DNA of 34,318 nt from Planctomycetota bacterium (GCA_021791715.1 JAJYWB010000070.1:1-34318); one strand, 5' to 3'. Counted from the first letter of the stretch, positions 17,708 to 27,177 are shown. A program made the numbers and translations. The notes: a model not told the origin generated them from the sequence alone.

Positions 17708-18865
17708 ATGACGATTCAATTTATGCGTTTAATCATGTCTTCGTCGATCGTCGCGGGATTCGCGGTTTCTGCTTGTTTTCAAGCTCGGGCTCAGTCCGCG
17801 GGGGGCGACGGCGTCCGTTTGAACCAGATCCAGGTGGTGGGAACGCACAACTCGTATCACGTGGCGCCGACGGCCGAGGTGATGGAACAAATCGCCGATT
17901 TCAACAAAATTTTGGCGCAGGCGGTCGATTATACGCATCGACCGTTCGCCGAGCAGTTCTCGAAGCTCGGGATCCGCCAGATCGAACTCGACGTTTGGGC
18001 CGATCCCGCGGGAGGCTTGTTCGCGTCTCCGTTCGCGCGGCGGATCCTCAAGGCGAAGGGAAAAAAGCTCGACCCCGATCCCGACGAAGGAGGCGTGCTC
18101 GATAAGCCCGGCCTCAAGGTGCTCCATTTTTTTGATTTCGATTACCGAACGACCGCGCCGACGTTCAAGAAGGCTCTTGAACAGGTGAAAGCGTGGTCGA
18201 AAGAGAATCCTCGTCATGTACCGATCATGATTCTCGTCGAACTCAAAGACGAACCCCAACAGCCGATCCCGCGCTATCCCGTCAAATTCGATAAAACGAC
18301 GATCGAATTTGTAGACAAGGAGATTTTAGAGGTGTTTGATCGTTCCGATATAACGACTCCCGACGACGTGCGCGGAAAGGAGCCGACTCTTCGCGGGGCG
18401 ATCGTTAAAAACGGTTGGCCGGCTCTCGATCAATGCCGCGGCAAGGTGATGTTCGCGCTCGATAACGAAGGGGCGATTCGCGATCTTTATCTCGCCGATC
18501 GGCCGTCGCTCGAGGGACGATTGATGTTCGCCTCGGTCGATCCCGAATCGCCCGCGGCCGGCTGGTTCAAAATCAACGATCCTGTAAGCGATTATGATCG
18601 GATTCGATCGCTCGTGGAACGGGGTTTCATGGTGCGGACGCGAGCCGACGCCGACACCGTTCAGGCGCGCAAGAACGACGTCGAACGGCGCGACCGAGCT
18701 CTCTCGAGCGGGGCGCAATTCGTCAGCACCGATTTCCCCGAGCCGAGGCCCGATTTTTCGCCTTACAAAGTCGTATTGCCGGGGGGCGCGGTCGCTCGGC
18801 CCAACCCCGTCGCCAAACCCAAAACCGATCCCGCGATCGTCGATCTGGAGGGAAAACTCAGGTAA
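17708..18865 (+). CDS. Secreted Ca2+-dependent phosphoinositide phospholipase C-like protein
   Basis: 385 aa. An N-terminal signal peptide ends ARA before Q29. The mature protein starts with LNQIQVVGTHNSYH, where H47 and N48 match the catalytic His and metal ligand of PI-PLC-like phosphodiesterases. IRQIELDVWADP supplies the Glu/Asp metal ligands and LKVLHFFDFDYRT the second His. A TIM-barrel end signature, AQFVSTDFPEP, closes the domain, and a proline-rich tail follows. This pattern matches the bacterial Ca2+-dependent PI-PLC family (Pfam PI-PLC-C1). AGAGGA lies 8 nt before the ATG. Expected action: cleavage of phosphodiester bonds of inositol phospholipids or related glycerophosphodiesters in the periplasm or outside. 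The actual substrate is unknown. It precedes the enolase-superfamily gene by 78 bp. Confidence 0.87.
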   Translation: MTIQFMRLIMSSSIVAGFAVSACFQARAQSAGGDGVRLNQIQVVGTHNSYHVAPTAEVMEQIADFNKILAQAVDYTHRPFAEQFSKLGIRQIELDVWADPAGGLFASPFARRILKAKGKKLDPDPDEGGVLDKPGLKVLHFFDFDYRTTAPTFKKALEQVKAWSKENPRHVPIMILVELKDEPQQPIPRYPVKFDKTTIEFVDKEILEVFDRSDITTPDDVRGKEPTLRGAIVKNGWPALDQCRGKVMFALDNEGAIRDLYLADRPSLEGRLMFASVDPESPAAGWFKINDPVSDYDRIRSLVERGFMVRTRADADTVQARKNDVERRDRALSSGAQFVSTDFPEPRPDFSPYKVVLPGGAVARPNPVAKPKTDPAIVDLEGKLR

Positions 18866-18943
18866 AATCGGCGAGAAATCCGTAGCGAATCGGCTCGTCG
18901 ATCACTCGTTTCTTCACAAACTTGAATTTTATAAAGGTTGATT

Positions 18944-20047
18944 ATGAAAATTGAACGAATCGCCACGTATCGAGTCGACACCCCTTTGATCGAGGGGCGA
19001 TACAACTGGTCGGGGGGGAAATCGGTCGAGGTGTTCGACGCGACGATCGTCGAGGTGACGACCGATCAGGGTTTCACGGGTTACGGCGAGGTTTGTCCGC
19101 TCGGGCCGAGTTATTTACCAGCGTACGCAGCGGGGGTGCGCGGCGGGATCGCCGAACTCGGGCCCCGGCTTTTGGGCGAGGATCCGACGCAGCTCGACCG
19201 GCTCAACCGCTTGATGGACGCGGCGATGAAGGGACACCCGTATGTGAAATCGGGGATCGACGTCGCCTGCTGGGACATTTTGGGACAGGTCGCGAAGCTC
19301 CCCGTGTGTCATTTGCTGGGAGGGAGGTACGGCGACGATTTCGTCCTTTATCGTGCGATCTCTCAAGACACCCCCGATCGGATGGCCGAGATGGTGTCCA
19401 AATACCGCGGCGAAGGGTATCGCCGGTTCCAGCTTAAGGCCGGCGGCGAGGCCTCGGTCGATATCGAACGGATCCGCGCCGCGGCTCGCGTTCTGAAGCC
19501 GGGGGATAAACTCGTCGCCGACGCCAACACGGGTTGGCTCTCGCACGACGCTCTCCGGGTCGCCCGCGGCGTCGCCGATCTCGACGTTTACATCGAACAG
19601 CCGTGCGCGACATATGAAGAATGCCTTTCGGTTCGCCGCGGCACGAATCATCCCTTCATTCTCGATGAATCGATCGACGGTATTGATAAGTTGATTCGTG
19701 GACGCGTCGATCTGGCGATGGACGTCGTCAACCTCAAGATCAGCAAGCTGGGAGGGCTGACGAAAACGCGACGCATCCGCGATCTGTGCGTCGAGCTCGG
19801 GATCGCGATGACGATCGAAGACACGTGGGGAGGCGATATCGCGACCGCGGCGATCGCGCATCTGGCGCACTCGACGCCGACCGAACTCCTCTTCAGCTCG
19901 ACCGATTTCAACAGCTACGTTTCGGTGAGCACCGCGAAGGGAGCGCCTCGACGTACCGGCGGCCGACTCGCCGCGTCGACTCTCCCCGGGCTCGGTATCG
20001 AGCCGATCCGCGATACCCTCGGACGACCGACGCAAGAGATCTTCTAA
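18944..20047 (+). CDS. Mandelate racemase/muconate lactonizing enzyme family protein
   Basis: 367 aa from the ATG at 18944, with AGG 6 nt upstream. The capping domain is followed by a barrel with K165 in RRFQLKAGG, metal ligands D193 (VADANTG), E217 (IEQP) and D240 (LDES), and K264 in NLKISKLGG. Lysines on both faces of the active site are typical of the muconate-lactonizing subgroup, including cis-3-hydroxy-L-proline dehydratase and hydroxyproline-betaine epimerase; the LKAGG and SKLGGLTK segments favour that branch. It would abstract the alpha proton of a carboxylate such as a proline derivative in the cytoplasm. The precise substrate needs genome context that is absent here. It follows the PI-PLC gene on the same strand and may be cotranscribed, though a metabolic link is not obvious. 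Confidence 0.9.
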   Translation: MKIERIATYRVDTPLIEGRYNWSGGKSVEVFDATIVEVTTDQGFTGYGEVCPLGPSYLPAYAAGVRGGIAELGPRLLGEDPTQLDRLNRLMDAAMKGHPYVKSGIDVACWDILGQVAKLPVCHLLGGRYGDDFVLYRAISQDTPDRMAEMVSKYRGEGYRRFQLKAGGEASVDIERIRAAARVLKPGDKLVADANTGWLSHDALRVARGVADLDVYIEQPCATYEECLSVRRGTNHPFILDESIDGIDKLIRGRVDLAMDVVNLKISKLGGLTKTRRIRDLCVELGIAMTIEDTWGGDIATAAIAHLAHSTPTELLFSSTDFNSYVSVSTAKGAPRRTGGRLAASTLPGLGIEPIRDTLGRPTQEIF

Positions 20048-20343
20048 ACCGCTTTGAAAACAAGAGGACTTATACATTCACAAACAAAATGGATAGCTGT
20101 ATATTGATACGGAAACGGTCGCTCCGGTTCGGAATGCGATCGATCGTCGTCGCGGCCCGCGCCTTCGCGCCGCGCGGCGATCGATTCGTTCGCCGATCGC
20201 GGCGATCGCGCTACGGCCGATTATTAAGATCGCTTGAAGCGGGGCGATTGTCGCGATCGACGTCGCCTCGTAAGATCGATGTTCGGAACAGTCGTCGGCT
20301 CGTCGTATTGAAACGGCGAGCCGTTATTTCGGGGGATCGAGGC
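20048..20343 (+). other. Leader region before the Ser/Thr kinase gene
   Basis: 296 bp. The kinase frame is open throughout, and an ATG at 20090 would give an Arg-rich extension of 85 residues that resembles no kinase N-terminus and has no ribosome site at proper distance. I treat this as non-coding leader. No hairpin or promoter stands out. Confidence 0.45.
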
Positions 20344-22818
20344 GTGATTGGAACGGTTCTTAACGGACGATTTGCGCTCGAGAAGGAACTGGGCCGCGGC
20401 GGCATGGGCGCCGTTTATCGCGGCGTCGACAAAATTCTTGAAAGATCCGTTGCGATTAAAATACTTAAAGATTTAAAGGGTGACGATGTTGTTAAGAAAA
20501 TACGTTTAGAAGCACAGATCAGCGCGCGGTTGTTGCACGAGAACATCGTCCGGTTGTACGACATCGGCGAGGCCGGCGGAACGTATTATCTCGTGATGGA
20601 GGAGGTCGACGGGACTAGCTTTCAGCGGAGGCGAAGGAAGCTCTCGCTCGGCGAGCGGTTTCGAATCGTCGCGCAAACCGCCGACGCGCTCGATTACGCG
20701 CATCGTCAGGGGGTGATTCATCGCGATATCAAACCCGCGAACATCCTTTTAACCTCCGCCGACCAGGCGAAGTTATCCGATTTCGGCCTGTCGATGATGG
20801 CGGGAGACCCGAAAGAGACGGGAATCGTCCGCGGCACGCCGCATTATATGAGCCCCGAGCAGGCGATGGGAAAACCGCTCGATCACCGCACCGATTTGTA
20901 CGCGCTCGGCGTTATCCTCTACGAATGCGCGACGGATACGTTGCCGTTCACCGGTCCGCCGCGCGAGGTGATGGGGATGCACGTCACACAGAGCCCCGAT
21001 CGGCCGCGGCGGCGCAATCCTCGACTCTCGGAATCGGTCGATGAATTGATTATGGATCTGCTGGCGAAAGATCCCGGAGGACGCCCTCCGACCGGCGCGA
21101 GAGCGGCCGCCGCGATTCGCGATTTGATCGAAACCGACGAATGCCTGAGGCTCGCGAACGTCGTCGAACTCGAGTCGGGAGAAAGAATCGGGAGCGCGAT
21201 CGCGGTCGCCGCGGCGATCGTCGATTCGTCGTCCAACGGAGCGGCGAGCGCCTTCATGCCCGCCGCGGGTATCGCGGGAGAAGCGAGCGCCAAGGCGGGT
21301 TCTCACGTCGAAGCGGTTCGGGCCGTTCCTCAACCCGCCTCGGACGAAGAAGGGCGATCGGCGCGGGCGCTCGCGAGCTTTCTGATACGACTCGTCGAGG
21401 CCGAACCGATCCCCCTCGACGCCGACGATCGTTATCGGTGCGGGCATTATCTCGCCTACCTTTTGGGAGGATCGCGACGAAAAGGAATTTTGGGACGGCG
21501 ACCGCTCGACGAACGAAACGCCGACCGCGCCCGCTTGCTGCTGGCGATGGCGTCGATCGTCGTGCAACGCGGTTCGGAGCATTCAATCACGCTCGCCGCT
21601 TCGCTGCTCGATCGCCGCCCCGAGGTAAGGCCTCTTTTAAGCCCGATCGTCGTCGCCAAATATCTCGCGGGGCGCGACGGCCCGCAAAATCGCCGCTCCT
21701 TCCGCGCCTGGCGGGCGAAACTTCACCAAGCAAGCGAGTACGCAAAAGAACATATGTGCGATCCCAATGGAGCGCTCAATCCCGGGCTAATGCCGCAAAC
21801 GATCACCGACCTGGAACGTGTCGCTCCGCCGCGCACCGAGATCGACGACGCTCTTGTCGGCCGTTGGAATCACGTTTCCAACGTTTGGCGGAACAACGCG
21901 TCGTTCCGCGAGGCGGTTCTGCGTTACGCGACACGATCGGCGCATCGCGATCCCGCGAGCGTCGATCTTTGGCCCGAGGTCGTTTATCCGCTCATCGAGC
22001 GAGCGCGGTGGCAACGGCAAACACGATCGAAGTTCGAGGAACTTTGGGACAACATCTGCGGCAAGATTCTTCATGTGAACGACGCCGGCATCAACCTCGA
22101 TCACGCGATCGACGCCGCGGTATCGCGCGTCGTCGTCGACGAACTCGATCAATCGGTCGTCGCGTTCGAGATCGACCCGGAACTCGACGAAGAAATCGGC
22201 GACGAGAAAGACGCGACGGAAGATCGCGATATCCACCGAATCAAGATGAAGGTTGATCACGCGAGCCTAGACGCTCTCGAAATCGACGAGAAAAACCGCG
22301 ACAAAGGGACGACCCGGCTGGCTCGGCCCGAGCCGATTCGGCTTTCGCTCGCCGAACTCGCCGAGCTTTGGCGCGAGGCTTACGCCAAATTGACGGGCGG
22401 ATCGCCGCCGGCTTCGACGTCGACCGATCCCGCGGCGAAGCCGCGACCTCCCGTGGCGATCGGCCCGTATCGGCTCGCGGTGATCGCGACGATCCGGGGT
22501 CGCTCGGCGGGGCAGGTCGCGATCCAGGGAATGTCGAATAAACAGATCGAAATGATCGTCCCGACGCTCCGAGACGCGATCAAAAAAAACAAGCCGGCGC
22601 TCGCGATTTGGCTTTACGCCGATCAAAGCCTGGCGATCACGCACCTCGATCACCGAGGCGAACCGAGGTACATCCTTTGGCACGCGCCGTCGGCGCGACA
22701 AATCAACTTCGATCTCGCGGGCGAACTCGTCAAAACGCTCGTCCGGCTCGGCCTCGACGTTCCCGAAAACCTCGATCAAACGCTCGACCCCAAATTTAAA
22801 CCTCAAAACACCTCTTAA
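20344..22818 (+). CDS. Cytoplasmic Hanks-type Ser/Thr protein kinase with long novel C-terminus
   Basis: 824 aa from the GTG at 20344, chosen because GGGGGA lies 7 nt upstream and the kinase domain begins at once. The domain has the glycine loop GRGGMGAV (17-24), K39 in VAIK, E56, catalytic HRDIKPAN with D128, DFG with D146, the GTPHYMSPEQ activation end and DLYALGVILYE. It is therefore probably active and PknB-like. There is no membrane helix, PASTA or other sensor. Residues 270-824 match nothing I recognise: a helical part, an acidic segment (DPELDEEIGDEKD), a proline-rich linker and a final small alpha/beta region with LAIWLYADQSLAITHL. Codons around 20455-20515 are unusually AT-rich. With the FHA-PP2C protein downstream it may form a phospho-switch; substrates are unknown. 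Confidence 0.9.
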   Translation: MIGTVLNGRFALEKELGRGGMGAVYRGVDKILERSVAIKILKDLKGDDVVKKIRLEAQISARLLHENIVRLYDIGEAGGTYYLVMEEVDGTSFQRRRRKLSLGERFRIVAQTADALDYAHRQGVIHRDIKPANILLTSADQAKLSDFGLSMMAGDPKETGIVRGTPHYMSPEQAMGKPLDHRTDLYALGVILYECATDTLPFTGPPREVMGMHVTQSPDRPRRRNPRLSESVDELIMDLLAKDPGGRPPTGARAAAAIRDLIETDECLRLANVVELESGERIGSAIAVAAAIVDSSSNGAASAFMPAAGIAGEASAKAGSHVEAVRAVPQPASDEEGRSARALASFLIRLVEAEPIPLDADDRYRCGHYLAYLLGGSRRKGILGRRPLDERNADRARLLLAMASIVVQRGSEHSITLAASLLDRRPEVRPLLSPIVVAKYLAGRDGPQNRRSFRAWRAKLHQASEYAKEHMCDPNGALNPGLMPQTITDLERVAPPRTEIDDALVGRWNHVSNVWRNNASFREAVLRYATRSAHRDPASVDLWPEVVYPLIERARWQRQTRSKFEELWDNICGKILHVNDAGINLDHAIDAAVSRVVVDELDQSVVAFEIDPELDEEIGDEKDATEDRDIHRIKMKVDHASLDALEIDEKNRDKGTTRLARPEPIRLSLAELAELWREAYAKLTGGSPPASTSTDPAAKPRPPVAIGPYRLAVIATIRGRSAGQVAIQGMSNKQIEMIVPTLRDAIKKNKPALAIWLYADQSLAITHLDHRGEPRYILWHAPSARQINFDLAGELVKTLVRLGLDVPENLDQTLDPKFKPQNTS

Positions 22819-22897
22819 CACATGATATATTATTTTACTATTATTTGTATACGATTTATTGAATGATTCACGAATCTTCTTATTAGGGATTGATCGA

Positions 22898-23689
22898 ATG
22901 TCTTCAACAATACATATTCTCGCTTTACACGCGCATCCCGACGACGTCGAATTCCAGTGCGCGGGGGGGCTCGCTCTGGCGCGCGAGCGGGGCGCGCGGG
23001 TGACGATCGCGACGATGACTCCCGGCGATTGCGGCGGTTCGGGAATCTCTCCCGACGAGATCGCGGCGATTCGCCGCGGCGAGGCCGAACGCTCGGCGGC
23101 GCGGATCGGCGCCGCGTACGCTTGCCTGGAATTCCGCGATCTGGCGATTTTCGACGACGATTCCTCGCGCCGCCGCGTCGTCGAGTTCCTCCGCCGCGTT
23201 CGTCCCGACGTCGTCCTGACGGCGCCCCCGGTCGATTATCTGATCGATCACGAGACGACGAGCCGGCTCGTCCGCGACGCGTGTTTCGCGGCGCCCGCGC
23301 CCAATTACACGACACGAATCTGGGAGCCCGCGCCGCCGCTCGAGAAAATCCCCGAACTCGTTTTCGTCGACCCCTTGGGGGGCGTCGACCGCGAGCTAAA
23401 CCCCGTTCAGCCGCATTATTATATCGATATTACTTCGGTTTATGATATCAAACGAGCGATGCTTTCCGAACACGCGAGCCAGCGCGAGTGGTTGCGAAAG
23501 CATCATGGAGTCGACGAGTATCTCGACGGACTCGATCGTTGGAGCGGCGAGCGGGGACGCGAGATCGGCGTCGCGCGGGCCGAGGGTTATCGCCGCTATC
23601 TCGGTCATCCTTATCCGACGGGGGATCTCTTGCTCAAAACGATCGGCCAGGACGGCCGCGGAGGGACAATCGAACGATCGAAATCTTAA
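22898..23689 (+). CDS. PIG-L family N-acetylglucosaminyl deacetylase-like (LmbE-like)
   Basis: 263 aa. ATG at 22898 with AGGGA 8 nt upstream. It opens with a strand and the zinc-binding HAHPDDVEFQCAGG motif (HPDD at residues 13-16), followed by ATMTPGDCGG and the AERSAARIG helix of the family. The distal zinc ligand is likely the His in DYLIDHETTSRL. HYYIDITSVYDIKRAML and HASQREWL are typical of the C-terminal half. Members remove acetyl groups from GlcNAc moieties of glycolipids or small thiols, using zinc, in the cytoplasm. It lies 79 bp after the kinase gene, with AT-rich DNA between that could contain its own promoter. The substrate here is not known. Confidence 0.92.
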   Translation: MSSTIHILALHAHPDDVEFQCAGGLALARERGARVTIATMTPGDCGGSGISPDEIAAIRRGEAERSAARIGAAYACLEFRDLAIFDDDSSRRRVVEFLRRVRPDVVLTAPPVDYLIDHETTSRLVRDACFAAPAPNYTTRIWEPAPPLEKIPELVFVDPLGGVDRELNPVQPHYYIDITSVYDIKRAMLSEHASQREWLRKHHGVDEYLDGLDRWSGERGREIGVARAEGYRRYLGHPYPTGDLLLKTIGQDGRGGTIERSKS

Positions 23690-23752
23690 ATCCACCACAT
23701 ACGATTTAATTGAATTATTGTATATTTTACGATCGCCGATAACTGCTTTTTT

Positions 23753-23773
23753 GGAGAGGACGAGGCGCCGACC
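23753..23773 (-). repeat. Solitary half (module A) of the dispersed hairpin repeat
   Basis: GAGGACGAGGCGCCGACC at 23756-23773 is identical over 18 nt to 34297-34314 and is the reverse complement of module A of the 8057 array (variant TCGTCC). The complementary module B is missing here, so no hairpin forms. It is in the gap between the PIG-L and FHA genes. Confidence 0.8.
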
Positions 23774-23827
23774 GCGCCGACGTCCGGTTTGATTTACTAT
23801 GATCACAATACAGAATAAACGACTGTT

Positions 23828-23833
23828 TATAAT
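23828..23833 (+). promoter_or_regulatory. Possible -10 element upstream of the FHA-PP2C gene
   Basis: Perfect TATAAT in AT-rich surroundings, about 310 bp before the chosen start. No good -35 box at the expected distance. If real, it gives a long leader or supports an upstream start. Confidence 0.25.
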
Positions 23834-24143
23834 AGAACCGTCGCTTCGCGATCGCCCGGATTCATCGCGGCTCGTTTGTTTCGCGAAGGTCGCTGGAAAT
23901 TCCTTTTCCCCGCCGAACGCCGGGGATAGACTGACACGAAGCGGAACGGTACGCGTTGGCGACGCGGAATCTCGCGTCGACGAGCGCACTCCGAATGAAG
24001 CGAAACCGACGATCGATTACGTCTTCGATCGATATCTTACCCCACCCCGACGCGTCGACGACGCGCGTCGCGCGGCGACCCGATCGACGGTTTTGATAAA
24101 CATCGGCGAATATCATACTAAGATGGATTGGATGGGAACGACG

Positions 24144-25826
24144 ATGCCCGGCGAGCGAAAAATCACCCCGACGCTGCTGATGCTCAAAGGAGACGCCCCC
24201 GGGCGAATCTTCGAGCTGCGCGGGGAAAGCACGGTCATCGGACGCCATCCCGATTGCGACGTTCAGTTGAACATCGAGGCGGTCTCTCGAAGGCACGCGC
24301 GGATCCGCAAAAGCGATCGAAACTTACTGATCGAGGATCTCGACAGCCGCAACGGCACGCACGTAAACGGCGTGCCGATCACCGCGGCCGTTCCGCTCGA
24401 GGACGGCTCTTATATCCAACTTTGTGATTATGTGTTCTTATTCCAGGGGGGCGTCGTCAAGATCGAGGAGGACGGCGAAAAGAGTTCGACGATCCTGGGG
24501 ATGCTCGACCTCGCGGAATCGACTTCGTCGAGCCGATTTACCGACGTTCGTCCCGAGGAGAAGCTCCGCGCGGTGCTCGAGATCAGCGGGAGGATCTTCG
24601 GCTCGACGCTTCAACTTCGAGAATTGCTCGAACGAACGCTTGAATCTCTGTTTACGATTTTTCGCCAGGCCGATCGCGGATTCGCGCTGCTGCGCGACGA
24701 TCGCGACGGCGAATTGCGGCCGATGGCGATCAAATATCGCGAAAGCGCTCCCGATTCGATGGCGATCAGTCGGACGATTCTTAATCACGTGCTCAACGAA
24801 CGGCGGGCGATCCTCAGCGTCGACGCGGGATCGGATCGCCGTTTCAGCCAGAGCGACAGCGTCGCCTCGTCGAAGCTGAGAACGGTTTTGTGCGTTCCGT
24901 TGCTCGATCAAAATCGCGATCCGATCGGCGTGATCGAACTCGACGCGCAATCGCCTAAAGGAACTTTTACCGAGGAAGATCTCGATCTGATCGTCGCGGT
25001 GGCGGGACAGATCTCGGTCGCGATCGAGAACGCCCGGCTTCACGAATCGTTGCTCCGTCGCCGCGAACTCGAACAGGGGTTTCGCAACGCCCGCGAGGTT
25101 CAAAAGGCGCTCTTGCCGCGTTCCAGACCGATCATTTCGGGTTATCAGTTCTGGGATTATTACGAGCCCGCGATGCTCGTCGGCGGCGATTATTTCGATT
25201 ACGGTCCGTTCGGCCCCGTCGACGAGACCTCGCTCCGCGATCCCAGACGATGGGCGATCGCCGTCGGCGACGTCGCCGGAAAAGGAATGCCCGCGGCGCT
25301 CCTCATGGCCAAACTCTCCGCCGAAGCTCGTATGTTCATTCGATCAGAAATTGAACCGTCGCGGGTCGTCGAACGGCTCAATCAAGAGATCGCCGACGAC
25401 GACATCCAGGATCGATTTATCACATTTTTACTTGTTATCATCGATCGCGATTCGCACGTTCTCCGGGTCGTCAGCGCGGGGCATATGGCGCCGATCGTCC
25501 GTCGCTCCGGGGGGGAGCTCGAACTCGTGGGCGCCGAAGAAACAGGCCCTCCGCTCGCGGTCGTCTCGGGCCAAAAATACCGGACGATCGAGACGAAGCT
25601 CGAACCCGGCGACGTCGTCGTCCTCTATACCGACGGAGTGACCGAGGCGATCGATTCCAAGAACCGTCAATTCGGCCATGATCGATTACAAAAGACGATC
25701 CAGGCGGCGCAGCCGGGTCCCCAGGCCGTCGGCGAGGCGGTCCTCCGCGCGGCGCGAATGCACGTCGCGGGGCACGCTCAATCCGACGACATCACCCTCC
25801 TTTGCTTCGGGAGAGAATCCTCATAA
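24144..25826 (+). CDS. FHA-GAF-PP2C (SpoIIE/RsbU-type) phosphatase
   Basis: About 560 aa. FHA domain at about 10-105 with STVIGRHPDCDV, SRRHARI and SRNGTHVNG, which binds phosphothreonine peptides. GAF domain at about 150-310, ending FTEEDLDLIVAVAGQISVAIENARL. A short coiled linker with the SpoIIE-type AREVQKALLP motif leads to a PP2C domain: GGDYFDY, AVGDVAGKGMPAALLMA, SAGHMAP, VVLYTDGVTEA and SDDITLL provide the metal-binding aspartates. ATG 24144 has GGGA 6 nt upstream; ATGs at 24132 and 24123 are possible. It is likely a cytoplasmic Ser/Thr phosphatase that dephosphorylates an anti-sigma-antagonist or kinase targets. The nearby kinase could supply the phosphothreonine its FHA domain reads; this is inference. 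No anti-sigma genes are adjacent. Confidence 0.93.
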   Translation: MPGERKITPTLLMLKGDAPGRIFELRGESTVIGRHPDCDVQLNIEAVSRRHARIRKSDRNLLIEDLDSRNGTHVNGVPITAAVPLEDGSYIQLCDYVFLFQGGVVKIEEDGEKSSTILGMLDLAESTSSSRFTDVRPEEKLRAVLEISGRIFGSTLQLRELLERTLESLFTIFRQADRGFALLRDDRDGELRPMAIKYRESAPDSMAISRTILNHVLNERRAILSVDAGSDRRFSQSDSVASSKLRTVLCVPLLDQNRDPIGVIELDAQSPKGTFTEEDLDLIVAVAGQISVAIENARLHESLLRRRELEQGFRNAREVQKALLPRSRPIISGYQFWDYYEPAMLVGGDYFDYGPFGPVDETSLRDPRRWAIAVGDVAGKGMPAALLMAKLSAEARMFIRSEIEPSRVVERLNQEIADDDIQDRFITFLLVIIDRDSHVLRVVSAGHMAPIVRRSGGELELVGAEETGPPLAVVSGQKYRTIETKLEPGDVVVLYTDGVTEAIDSKNRQFGHDRLQKTIQAAQPGPQAVGEAVLRAARMHVAGHAQSDDITLLCFGRESS

Positions 25827-25870
25827 CGGAGAATACAAACCAACAATATATTTTATTGATTTTATAAATG

Positions 25871-27124
25871 TTACTTTTGATTCGATTTGACGTCGAGTTT
25901 CAGGATCGGTTCGTCGCGGAGATCTCCGGTCGCGTTAAACCCCGAGCGCGTTCCGGATTCGATTCGACACCGAACCGCCTCGAACGCGGGATAAGCGAGC
26001 AGCGCGAACGCCGCGATTTTCGCCGCCGACGCTCCCCGAATCGCGCCCGCCAAAACCTGCCAGCCGCGAGCGATCGTCAAATAATAACAAGGTAATAAAA
26101 ATAGAATTAAACGACCATGAAACGGATAAAGACGAAACGTCGCGGCGGCGAACGCGAACGCGATCGGGCCCAATCGAATGAGAACTTTTTCAGGCGAATC
26201 GGCGAACGAAGCCGCGACTCCAAGAGCGAACAACGCGATCGCGGGAATCACCGCGATCCGAGCGTCGATCACAGGCGCCGAACGACCGAGAGGATTGATA
26301 AACGAATCGATGAAAGCCGCGATAACCCAGCGAGCGACCGAGAAGAACGAACCTCCGCGCGGCGGAAACGCGAAATTCCAGAAATCCCACAAAACCGTCC
26401 CTTGTTGCAACATCTGTTTGGAGTATATATAAAATGGTACAAATGCGATCGCCCAGCCGAGATTCATCAGAACCGCTAAACGGAGCCCGCGTCGATCCGG
26501 CGCGCGAAGCGCAGTGCGGATCGCCGCGAGCCCCGAAGCCGCGATGCAAAAAACCGCCGGGAACGAAAACCAAAGCGCGACGCAACCCGCCGAAAACGCG
26601 ATCGCTCGCCTTTTGGTTGAAACGTTCGGCCGAATCGCTTCATGACCGATCCAGATCGAAACGACCGTCGCGAGGACGTCTCCCGAATACGGCTTAAGCT
26701 CGTCGGCGTAATAAATGAGAGAGTCTGAAACCGCGAACATCGCCGCGGCGAGAAACCCCGCGGGGTCGGCGAGATCCTTGCGAGCGATCGCCGCGAATCC
26801 CCAAACACCCAGGCAGCTCGCCAGGAACGGATTAAACCTCAACGACTTGGAGCTTGAACCAAACACATGCAAAAGAATTTTTTCAACAACCATAAATCCG
26901 ATCGGCGCGGCCTGATTGTTGGTGAACCGGGCGCCGAGCGGACGCGCCGTGATATTCTCGCGGATCGACGCCTCGTCGAGCCAGAGCCCCCGGTCGCGAA
27001 CGTATTCGCCGGTGCGAAACGCGATCGCGATCGCGACGATCGACCAAAAAATCCAGTTTCGTCGCGCCTCGACGTCCCACGCCGAGAATTCGATTTTTTT
27101 GGTGAAAACGCTTTTAATTGTCAT
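25871..27124 (-). CDS. GT-C-type integral membrane glycosyltransferase (family 39-like)
   Basis: 417 aa. A first helix is followed by RDRGLWLDEASIRENI, matching the acidic DE motif in the first outer loop of GT-C enzymes. Next comes FTNNQAAPIGFMVVEKILLHVFG, then about nine further hydrophobic segments, with YYADELKPYSGDV as a second motif typical of the group. These enzymes use polyprenyl-phosphate sugars at the outer face of the inner membrane to modify proteins or glycolipids. The GT2 at 1575 is the type that makes such donors. The ATG at 27124 has no good ribosome site. It converges with the FHA-PP2C gene 44 bp away and is followed upstream by the RNase HII-like gene. Acceptor unknown. Confidence 0.82.
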   Translation of the reverse strand: MTIKSVFTKKIEFSAWDVEARRNWIFWSIVAIAIAFRTGEYVRDRGLWLDEASIRENITARPLGARFTNNQAAPIGFMVVEKILLHVFGSSSKSLRFNPFLASCLGVWGFAAIARKDLADPAGFLAAAMFAVSDSLIYYADELKPYSGDVLATVVSIWIGHEAIRPNVSTKRRAIAFSAGCVALWFSFPAVFCIAASGLAAIRTALRAPDRRGLRLAVLMNLGWAIAFVPFYIYSKQMLQQGTVLWDFWNFAFPPRGGSFFSVARWVIAAFIDSFINPLGRSAPVIDARIAVIPAIALFALGVAASFADSPEKVLIRLGPIAFAFAAATFRLYPFHGRLILFLLPCYYLTIARGWQVLAGAIRGASAAKIAAFALLAYPAFEAVRCRIESGTRSGFNATGDLRDEPILKLDVKSNQK

Positions 27125-27177
27125 ACCGTCATGACTTCATTGATCATGATTCAAGAGCGGGCTTCGCATCAAAGACG

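Larger units (their letters stand above)
23690..24143 (+). other. Long gap before the FHA-PP2C gene
   Basis: 454 bp. It holds a solitary repeat module (23753-23773) and a TATAAT (23828-23833). The downstream gene's frame is open from an ATG at 23799, which would add 115 residues before the FHA domain; that translation lacks domain signature and I leave it out, but a longer protein cannot be excluded. Confidence 0.45.

Noticed and set aside
19786..20343. Upstream extension of the kinase frame overlapping the enolase-superfamily gene
   Set aside because: The extension is Arg-rich and overlaps a solid gene, and GTG 20344 has a good ribosome site immediately before the kinase domain.
23799..24143. 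115-residue N-terminal extension of the FHA-PP2C protein
   Set aside because: No domain signature, and it contains a promoter-like TATAAT; kept only as an uncertainty.
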